DNA of 64,000 nt, taken from positions 778,837 through 842,836 of the forward strand of contig NZ_JBFATZ010000001.1 in NCBI RefSeq assembly GCF_040678635.1, written 5' to 3'. Made by a program: the position numbers and the translations under genes. Position 1 is the first letter of the stretch, and each line of letters starts with the position of its first letter. This DNA is from Thermopolyspora sp040678635 (GTDB lineage Bacteria > Actinomycetota > Actinomycetes > Streptosporangiales > Streptosporangiaceae). Below the pieces are notes generated by a model. That model was not told the DNA's origin. It searched no databases and saw only the letters and a list, made by a program, of their open reading frames with translations. Of this stretch, positions 1 through 6,142 are shown one piece after another.

Positions 1-2
1 AC

Positions 3-605
3 CGGCTGGACGTGGAGTCGTTCGCCCGCTACATCGCCCTGCAGAACATCCTGCTGAACTTCGACGACATGAGCGGGCCGGGCCGCAACTACTACCTCTG
101 GTACGACCTGGACACGAAGAAGTTCACCGTCATCGCCTGGGACCTCAACTTCGCCCTCAGCGGCGACGCCACGGCGGGGCCGTACGACACCATCGGCATG
201 GGCTTCGGCCCCGGTCGGCAGCGGGCTCAGGGGCAGGGCCAGGCCGGTCAGGGACAGCCAGGTCAGGGACAGGCCGGTCAGACACAGGCTGGTCAACGAC
301 CGACCGGTCAGGGAGCGGCGGGAAGGGCGGCGCAGGGCGTGCCGCGCATGGGACACGTCCTGAAGGAGCGCTTCCTGCAGACCCCCGACTTCAAGGCGGT
401 CTACGAGGAGCAGTACCGCGCCCTCTACCGCGAGCTGCTCGGCGACGGCACCGCCACCGGCCTGCTCAACGAGATCGTGACATCCTACAAGCACAACAAG
501 GGAGCCGACCAGGCCAAGATCGACGCCGAGGCGACCTCGCTGCGTACGCTGCTCGCCGCCCGTGCCAAGGCGCTGGCCGCGAACGAGGTGGTCAGCGGCG
601 CTTAG
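3..605 (+). CDS. CotH-like kinase family protein, C-terminal part
   Basis: The reading frame is open from the left edge, so only the C-terminal ~200 residues are present and the true start lies outside the window. The segment with NYYLWYDLDTKKFTVIAWDLNFAL resembles the end of the CotH kinase fold (spore-coat-type secreted protein kinases), in which acidic and Asn residues near the WD-N motif bind metal and nucleotide. An insert of GQGQ/GQAGQ repeats, about residues 74-100, interrupts the domain and is encoded by imperfect short tandem repeats around 231-315. The frame ends at TAG 603-605. Actinobacterial CotH proteins are usually extracellular or cell-wall associated, but the signal peptide cannot be seen here. 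The downstream sugar transporter has its own promoter, so the two are probably separate transcription units. Confidence 0.72.
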   Translation, partial: RLDVESFARYIALQNILLNFDDMSGPGRNYYLWYDLDTKKFTVIAWDLNFALSGDATAGPYDTIGMGFGPGRQRAQGQGQAGQGQPGQGQAGQTQAGQRPTGQGAAGRAAQGVPRMGHVLKERFLQTPDFKAVYEEQYRALYRELLGDGTATGLLNEIVTSYKHNKGADQAKIDAEATSLRTLLAARAKALAANEVVSGA

Positions 606-664
606 ACCGTACACTCGGAACCCCTCGCAGGGCGGTGTCCCGCGCTCCCCGCGCCGGACTCCGC

Positions 665-680
665 CCTGAAATATTTCAGG
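665..680. repeat. perfect 16-bp AT-centred palindrome
   Basis: CCTGAAATATTTCAGG is a perfect inverted repeat between the CotH-like gene and the promoter of the sugar ABC operon, about 40 bp upstream of the -35 box. It could be an activator or repressor site, or part of the 3' end of the upstream transcript. There is no T-tract, so a simple intrinsic terminator is unlikely. Confidence 0.45.
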
Positions 681-719
681 ATCGTTGCCGAGTCGTTTTT
701 ACAGGCCACATCGGAGGTC

Positions 720-748
720 TTGACATCCTCACATCGGAAACCTAGATT
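720..748 (+). promoter_or_regulatory. sigma70-type promoter of the sugar ABC operon
   Basis: TTGACA at 720-725 is separated by 17 bp from TAGATT at 743-748, close to the vegetative consensus and unusually good for a high-GC actinomycete. Predicted transcription starts near 755, leaving a leader of about 125 nt before the GTG at 880. Confidence 0.7.
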
Positions 749-777
749 CCGTGGCCAAGGTCGTTTCGCCAAAGTAT

Positions 778-788
778 CGAAAGTTTCG
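778..788. promoter_or_regulatory. CGAAA-N-TTTCG operator-like palindrome
   Basis: CGAAAGTTTCG lies about 23 bp after the predicted transcription start of the sugar operon, where a bound repressor would block elongation. CGAAA/TTTCG palindromes are known near xylan-utilisation genes in streptomycetes. A related half-site (GTTTCG, 763-768) lies just upstream. The link to a LacI/ROK-type sugar regulator is inference; no such regulator is encoded in the window. Confidence 0.5.
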
Positions 789-879
789 ACGCCGAGGGTG
801 CTGATCGGGCCCGCTGGCCACCGCACAGTTCGACCACCGAGCCGCAGGCAGCCCTCGGCTGACGAGTACGGAGATCAGC

Positions 880-2205
880 GTGGATTCCAGGACAACCTCT
901 CGCCGCACCTTCCTAGGGCTTTCCCTGAGCATCCCCCTGGGAGCCGCGCTTGCCGCCTGCGGCACTTCCGGACCGGGGACCAGCGCGGGCGGCGGCACCA
1001 ACGCCACCTACTGGTACCTTTCCACCCAGCCGGCCGAGGGCGTGCGCAAGGCGGCCGTCGACCGCTTCAACAAGGCCAATCCCAATGGCCAGATCACCGC
1101 CACGCCGTTCCAGAACGACGCGTACAAGACGAAGATCAAGACGGCGATCGGCGCGGGCCAGGCGCCCACCATCGTCTTCGGGTGGGGCGGCGGCACCCTG
1201 CGCAGCTACGTCCAGGCCGGGCAGGTGGACGACCTCACCCAGTGGCTTGACCAGAACAAGGCGGTCAAGGACAAGCTGCTGCCGAGCACCTTCAGCGCGG
1301 GCACGATCGAGGGCAAGATCTACGGCTTCCCCGCCGACCGCGTGCAGCCGATCGTCATGTTCTACAACAAGAAGGTGTTCGAGCAGGTCGGCGTCGAGCC
1401 GCCGCAGACCTGGGGCGACATCCTCGACCTGGTGCCGAAGTTCAACGCCAAGGGCATCGCGCCGTTCTCGCTCGGCGGCCAGTCGCGCTGGACGAACATG
1501 ATGTGGCTGGAGTTCCTGTTCGACCGCATCGGCGGGCCGGAGGTGTTCCAGGCCGTGTTCGACGGCGAGAAGGACGCCTGGTCCAACCCCGACGCCATCA
1601 AGGCGCTCGGCGAGGTGCAGAAGCTCGTCAAGGCCGACGGCTTCATCAAGGGCTTCTCCTCGATCACCGCCGACTCCAACGCCGACCAGGCCCTGCTGTA
1701 CACCGGCAAGGCCGCGATGATGCTGCACGGGAGCTGGTCGTACGGCATCCAGAAGAACGAAGGCGGCGACATCGTCTCCAGCGGCAACCTGGGCTACATG
1801 AACTTCCCGCCGGTCGACGGCGGCAAGGGCGACCCCAGCAACACCGTCGGCAACCCGGCCCAGTACCTGTCGATCTACTCAAAGGCCTCGCCGGAGCAGA
1901 AGGAGATCGCCAAGAAGTTCCTCGCCTCGCTCGCCACCGACGAGGAGGCCAAGGCCTGGATCAACATCGGCTCGCTGCCGGTGGTCGCGGGCACCGAGAG
2001 CCTGCTGGGCACCTCCCCGGACGCCGACTTCCTGAAGTTCAACTACGGCATCGTCAGCGGGGCCAAGTACTTCGGCCAGTCCTGGGACCAGGCGCTCAGC
2101 CCGACCGCCGCCGAGGTGCTGCTCGACAACATCTCCAAGCTGTTCCAGTTGTCGATCTCGCCCGAGCAGTTCGCGACCAACCTGAACGCGGTCATCGGCA
2201 AGTGA
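880..2205 (+). CDS. carbohydrate ABC transporter substrate-binding lipoprotein
   Basis: A family 1 extracellular solute-binding protein of 441 residues. The N-terminus carries a twin-arginine motif (SRRTFLG) and a hydrophobic stretch ending in a lipobox-like LAAC, so it should be a Tat-exported lipoprotein. The mature protein has the usual MalE-like layout, with the ATYWYLSTQPAEG beginning and TVGNPAQYLSIY region expected of CUT1 sugar receptors. It heads an operon with two MalF/MalG-type permeases and no ATPase, which in actinobacteria normally means sharing a general MsiK-type ATPase encoded elsewhere. The GTG start places the Tat motif at the very N-terminus. The sugar cannot be read from sequence; the CGAAA/TTTCG site would fit a plant-polymer sugar. 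Confidence 0.88.
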   Translation: MDSRTTSRRTFLGLSLSIPLGAALAACGTSGPGTSAGGGTNATYWYLSTQPAEGVRKAAVDRFNKANPNGQITATPFQNDAYKTKIKTAIGAGQAPTIVFGWGGGTLRSYVQAGQVDDLTQWLDQNKAVKDKLLPSTFSAGTIEGKIYGFPADRVQPIVMFYNKKVFEQVGVEPPQTWGDILDLVPKFNAKGIAPFSLGGQSRWTNMMWLEFLFDRIGGPEVFQAVFDGEKDAWSNPDAIKALGEVQKLVKADGFIKGFSSITADSNADQALLYTGKAAMMLHGSWSYGIQKNEGGDIVSSGNLGYMNFPPVDGGKGDPSNTVGNPAQYLSIYSKASPEQKEIAKKFLASLATDEEAKAWINIGSLPVVAGTESLLGTSPDADFLKFNYGIVSGAKYFGQSWDQALSPTAAEVLLDNISKLFQLSISPEQFATNLNAVIGK

Positions 2206-2255
2206 ACGACGGAGTCCGGCGCTTCGGCGGACCCCGCGGCGTACGCTGTGACATG

Positions 2256-2296
2256 CCCCGTGGATTCCACGGGGACATGTCCCGCGGCGCCGCGGG
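2256..2296 (+). terminator. two adjacent hairpins between binding protein and permease genes
   Basis: CCCCGTGG (2256-2263) pairs with CCACGGGG (2267-2274) across a 3-nt loop, and 2281-2296 is a perfect GC-only palindrome. Neither is followed by a T-run. In sugar ABC operons such structures commonly protect or partly terminate transcripts so that the binding protein is made in excess over the permeases. That role is inferred here. Confidence 0.5.
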
Positions 2297-2332
2297 CACG
2301 CCGGTGAGCGTGCCCACCTCGGGGGAGGTTCA

Positions 2333-3259
2333 GTGAGCACGGTCGCGCCTTCCGTTTCGCGGGCGAAGCCCGCGTCCCCCGCGTCCAAGGTCCACGATCG
2401 CCTCCTGCCCTGGCTGGCCGCGCCGGCGCTGGTGTTCTTCATCGCCTTCGGCCTGATCCCGCTGGTCGGCGTGCTGGCGCTCAGCCTCACCTCCTGGGAC
2501 GGCCTCGGCGAGATCAACTTCGCCGGCCTGGCGAGCTGGCGCGAGGTGCTCGCCGACCCCGGCCTGCCGCACGCGATCTGGGTGACCTTCCTGGTGATGG
2601 CCCTGTCGTGGGCGGTCCAGACGCCCGCCAGCATCCTGCTCGGGGTGTTCCTCGCCGGTCGGCAGCGCTACCGCGCCGTGCTGGCGGTGATCTACTTCAT
2701 CCCGCTGCTGCTCAGCTCCGCCGCGATCGCGGTGGCGTACAAGGCGCTGCTCGACCCGAACTTCGGTCTCGGCGCGGGGCTCGGGATCGACCTGTTCGTC
2801 CAGGACTGGCTGGGCGAGCCGCACCTCGCCATGGGTGTGGTGATCTTCATCGTGTCCTGGCAGTTCATCCCGTTCCACTCGCTCATCTACCAGGGCGGGG
2901 TCCGGCAGATCCCGCGCTCGATGTACGAGGCCGCGGAGATCGACGGCGCCGGGCGGGTACGCCAGTTCTTCAGCATCACGCTCCCGCAGCTCAAGTACAC
3001 GATCATCACCTCCTCGACGCTCATGGTGGTCGGCTCGCTGACCTTCTTCGACCTGATCTGGGTGCTGACCGAGGGCGGGCCCAGCGACGCCACCCGGGTG
3101 CTCGCGCTCGACATGTACAAGCGCGGCTTCAAGGCGAGCCAGATGGGCACTGCGAGCGCGATCGCGGTCATCCTCGTGCTTTTCGGCCTCGCCCTGGCGC
3201 TGCTGCTGCGCCGGATCGGCGGGGGCGCGAGCAACGCGAGCCAACTGGACGGAGCGTAG
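2333..3259 (+). CDS. sugar ABC transporter permease, MalF type
   Basis: A 308-residue inner-membrane permease with about six transmembrane segments. The cytoplasmic EAA loop is clear (EAAEIDGAGRVRQFFSITLP), the contact surface for the ATPase. The GTG start follows a strong GGGGGAGG ribosome site, and its TAG stop directly abuts the ATG of the next permease, so the two are translationally coupled. It is separated from the binding-protein gene by 127 bp containing two hairpins. It forms the CUT1 heterodimer with the next gene product. Confidence 0.9.
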   Translation: MSTVAPSVSRAKPASPASKVHDRLLPWLAAPALVFFIAFGLIPLVGVLALSLTSWDGLGEINFAGLASWREVLADPGLPHAIWVTFLVMALSWAVQTPASILLGVFLAGRQRYRAVLAVIYFIPLLLSSAAIAVAYKALLDPNFGLGAGLGIDLFVQDWLGEPHLAMGVVIFIVSWQFIPFHSLIYQGGVRQIPRSMYEAAEIDGAGRVRQFFSITLPQLKYTIITSSTLMVVGSLTFFDLIWVLTEGGPSDATRVLALDMYKRGFKASQMGTASAIAVILVLFGLALALLLRRIGGGASNASQLDGA

Positions 3260-4159
3260 ATGAGCACGATCATCACCGAGCGCCCCGACGAGCGCACGGC
3301 CGCGCCCCCGAGGGAGAGCAAGGGCCGTCGCCACATCCGCCTGCTGCACTACAACTGGCTGGGCGGCACCGCCGGATGGCTGTGGCTGGTCGTCGTCATC
3401 GTGCCGATCTACTGGATCGTCATCACCAGCTTCAAGCAGCAGGCGACCTACTACGCCACCAACCCGCTGGCCCCGCCGCCCGACCCCACTCTGGAGAACT
3501 ACCGGGCGGTCATCGAGGCCGACTTCGTCAACTACTTCATCAACAGCGTCATCGTCGCCGTCGGCGCGGTGGCCCCCGCGGTCGTGTTCTCCTTCATGGC
3601 GGCCTTCGCGATCGTGCGCGGCGTGCACAGCCGGTTCCTGCGCTGGGTGAACGGCCTGTTCCTGATGGGGCTCGCCATCCCGCTGCAGGCGACGGTCATC
3701 CCCGTGTACCTGATCATCATCAGGCTGCACATGTACGACACCCTCGGGGCGATCATCCTGCCGTCGATCGCGTTCGCGCTGCCGCTGTCGGTGCTCGTCC
3801 TGGCGAACTTCATCCGGGACGTGCCCAAGGAGCTGTTCGAGTCGATGCGCATGGACGGCGCGAACACCTGGACGGTGCTGTGGCGGCTGGCGTTCCCGCT
3901 GACCCGCCCGGCCGTGGTCACCGTCACGATCTACAACGCGCTGCACATCTGGAACGGCTTCCTGCTGCCGCTCATCCTCACCCAGTCGCCCAGCCAGCGT
4001 ACCCTCCCGCTGGCCCTGTGGAGCTTCCAGGGGGAGCACGGCGTCAACGTGCCCGCCGTACTCGCCTCGGTCGTCCTCACGACGCTGCCCATCGTGATCC
4101 TGTACACGGTCGGCCGCCGTCAGCTTCTCAGCGGTCTCACCGCCGGCTTCGGCAAGTGA
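3260..4159 (+). CDS. sugar ABC transporter permease, MalG type
   Basis: A 299-residue permease, partner of the preceding MalF-type protein. An EAA-type loop (ESMRMDGANTWTVLWRLAFPL) marks it as a binding-protein-dependent permease of the CUT1 group. After a charged N-terminal tail it has about six membrane segments. The ATG begins immediately after the upstream stop codon. The operon ends here without an ATP-binding gene, consistent with use of a shared ATPase. Confidence 0.9.
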   Translation: MSTIITERPDERTAAPPRESKGRRHIRLLHYNWLGGTAGWLWLVVVIVPIYWIVITSFKQQATYYATNPLAPPPDPTLENYRAVIEADFVNYFINSVIVAVGAVAPAVVFSFMAAFAIVRGVHSRFLRWVNGLFLMGLAIPLQATVIPVYLIIIRLHMYDTLGAIILPSIAFALPLSVLVLANFIRDVPKELFESMRMDGANTWTVLWRLAFPLTRPAVVTVTIYNALHIWNGFLLPLILTQSPSQRTLPLALWSFQGEHGVNVPAVLASVVLTTLPIVILYTVGRRQLLSGLTAGFGK

Positions 4160-4242
4160 TCGCGGGGGCGGACCGGGCCGCCCGGCGCGTGCCCGGTACG
4201 CCCTCGCGATCCGGCTTTCGGTCATCCCCTCGGTCGTTCCCT

Positions 4243-4285
4243 GCGCTCTCCCAAGCGCTCTCCCAGGCGCTCTCGCAGGCGCTCC
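4243..4285. repeat. 12-bp tandem repeat downstream of the sugar permease
   Basis: Three copies plus a partial copy of a GCGCTCTCCCAA-like 12-mer (4243, 4255, 4267, 4279) lie in non-coding DNA after the permease stop. The unit length is similar to coding tandem repeats elsewhere in the window. No function is evident. Confidence 0.6.
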
Positions 4286-4878
4286 GGCACGCGGCGGACC
4301 GAAACCCGTCCCTCCCGTAGATCGCTTTGGGCGTGGCCCTACGCCCCCCCGCCACCCCGCGTGTACGGCCCGGCCGCCCGACGCCGCCATGCCGGCCACG
4401 TCCGCCGACGGGCCTCCGCGCGCCCTACCTGCGGCTTTTTCTTGCGCCCTGTGAAGACCGGGGCCTTATCGCCGTGTGACGCACCCCTCGCGCATAGTTA
4501 CAGAACGTGGCGGTGAAATGTCATTCGTGTGACATGAAGTTACCGCTTGGTTAAACCGTGCCAACTTGACAGCGCCATAATGGTCAATTGTGGGCAGATG
4601 CTGTCAATTACCGGCGGTCCTTGAACCGATCCAACAAGATCATTCCTTGCCGTGCGGTAAACGGCTGGGAAGCGTTTCCCACGTGCGAGGAGTCATATCC
4701 AGCCCTTCGTATCATGGCTCTCATTGAACTCACGTGACAATTTCTACAAGTCTGTAACGAATCCGATCAATCTGGCCTCCCCCGTCTCGGCAGCGCCCTA
4801 GATTCACTAGCTGTTGTCGTGATCTGGGGCGGCTCGCCCAGGTTGCTGGGCAAGTGGGGGCCATGGGGGGAGGATCCG
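4286..4878 (+). promoter_or_regulatory. long upstream region of the exopolysaccharide operon with three inverted repeats
   Basis: No credible gene lies between the sugar permease and the glycosyltransferase. The stretch is less GC-rich than its surroundings and holds three inverted repeats: ATGTCA-N6-TGACAT (4518-4535), TTGACAGC (4566-4573) with GCTGTCAA (4600-4607), and TGGGAA-GCGT-TTCCCA (4666-4681). The last has the central CpG typical of LacI-family operators. A TAGATT at 4799-4804 could be a -10 box but has no clear -35 partner. Dense symmetry over ~170 bp suggests control by several factors. Confidence 0.5.
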
Positions 4879-6141
4879 TTGGGGTCAGATTCGAACTGGC
4901 TAGATGTTGCGTACGAGTGGTTCGTTCGCTCCACCGCGAACGAAACCTGGCGGGACTTGATCCCGCTGGGACTGGCCGGTCTGCTCGTGTGGGGGTTATG
5001 GCTGTATCGGGTGGTGCTGTCCCGCCTGGCCAAGCCCGTGGTCAACGGCTACCGCACCACGGTGTCGGTGGTGGTCCCCTCCTACCGCGAGGACCCCGAG
5101 ATCCTGGTGCGCTGCCTGGGAAGCTGGCTCTCACAGGACCCGATGGAGGTCATCATCGTCGTCGACGTGGCCGACACCGAGTGCCACGCCAAGCTCGCGG
5201 AGGTGAACGACCCGCGGCTGCGGGTGCTGGTGTACGAGCACGCCGGTAAGCGCTCGGCCCTCGGCGTGGGCATCCGCGCGGCGCGCGGCGAGGTCGTGGT
5301 GTTCGCCGACTCCGACACCTGGTGGCAGCCCGGCCTGCTCGAAGCGGTGCAGATGCCGTTCGAGGACCCGATGGTCGGCGGCGTCGGCACCCAGCAGAAC
5401 GTCTACCAGCGCACCAGCAGCGTCTGGCGGCGCATCGCCGACTGGCTGGTCAACCTGCGCTACTACGACTACGTGCCCGCGATGGGCAGCCGGGGCGGGG
5501 TGGCGTGCCTGTCCGGCCGCACCGCGGCGTACCGGCGCGCGGCGATCCTCCCGGTCGTGCACCACCTGGAGAACGAGTTCTTCCTCGGCCGCCGGTGCAT
5601 CGCCGGCGACGACGGGCGGCTCACCTGGCTGGTGCTCGCCTCGGGCTACAAGACGGTGCACCAGTCCACGGCCCGCGCCATCTCGATGTTCCCCTCCACC
5701 TTCCGCGCCTTCGTCAAGCAGCGCGTGCGCTGGAGCCGCAACTCCTACCGCTGCTACCTGACCGCCCTGTGGAAGGGCTGGCTGTGGAAGGCGCCGCTGG
5801 TCACCAAGGTGACCGTGCTGCAGATCCTGCTCACCCCGGTGACCATGGGCATCACGCTGGCCTACCTGATCTTCAGCCGGCTGGAGCTCACCCCCATGAG
5901 CATCACGCTCGCGATCGGCTGGCTGCTGCTCGGCCGCGGCATCCGCGGCTGGTCGCACCTGCGCCGCCACCCGCAGGAGATCGTGCTGCTGCCGCTGGTG
6001 GTCCTGGTCGTCATCATGATCGCGCTGCCGATCAAGCTGTGGGCCTTGGTGACCATGAACAAGCAGGGGTGGCTGACCCGCTCCGCCAATCAGATGGGCG
6101 GCGCCGGTCAGACCGCGTCCACCCTCAAGGGAATGGCCTGA
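4879..6141 (+). CDS. processive family 2 glycosyltransferase, hyaluronan/NodC/Alg8-like polysaccharide synthase
   Basis: A membrane-embedded GT2 synthase of 420 residues (from TTG 4879), the size of HasA-type synthases. An N-terminal membrane helix (~24-47) precedes the catalytic domain, with DSD near 145 (metal/UDP binding), GDDGRLT near 243 (catalytic base region) and QRVRW near 281 (acceptor/product site, QxxRW). Three or four C-terminal helices follow, as expected for coupled synthesis and translocation. I prefer TTG 4879 because GGGGGGAGG lies 5-8 nt upstream; the in-frame GTG at 4819 has no ribosome site. It leads an operon with three beta-helix proteins and a UDP-sugar dehydrogenase, so a uronic-acid-containing polymer is likely. 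The exact sugar is unknown. Confidence 0.82.
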   Translation: MGSDSNWLDVAYEWFVRSTANETWRDLIPLGLAGLLVWGLWLYRVVLSRLAKPVVNGYRTTVSVVVPSYREDPEILVRCLGSWLSQDPMEVIIVVDVADTECHAKLAEVNDPRLRVLVYEHAGKRSALGVGIRAARGEVVVFADSDTWWQPGLLEAVQMPFEDPMVGGVGTQQNVYQRTSSVWRRIADWLVNLRYYDYVPAMGSRGGVACLSGRTAAYRRAAILPVVHHLENEFFLGRRCIAGDDGRLTWLVLASGYKTVHQSTARAISMFPSTFRAFVKQRVRWSRNSYRCYLTALWKGWLWKAPLVTKVTVLQILLTPVTMGITLAYLIFSRLELTPMSITLAIGWLLLGRGIRGWSHLRRHPQEIVLLPLVVLVVIMIALPIKLWALVTMNKQGWLTRSANQMGGAGQTASTLKGMA

Positions 6142-6142
6142 G

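Noticed and set aside
2330..4399. A very long open frame antisense to the sugar permeases, and similar long antisense frames opposite most genes (for example 6245-8833, 8806-11871).
   Set aside because: These arise from strong third-position GC bias; their translations are low-complexity Arg/Gly/Asp-rich without domains, and the sense frames encode clear proteins.
4819..4878. GTG at 4819 as the start of the GT2 synthase.
   Set aside because: No ribosome site precedes it, whereas TTG 4879 has GGGGGGAGG at normal spacing. It remains possible if the transcript is nearly leaderless from the TAGATT at 4799.
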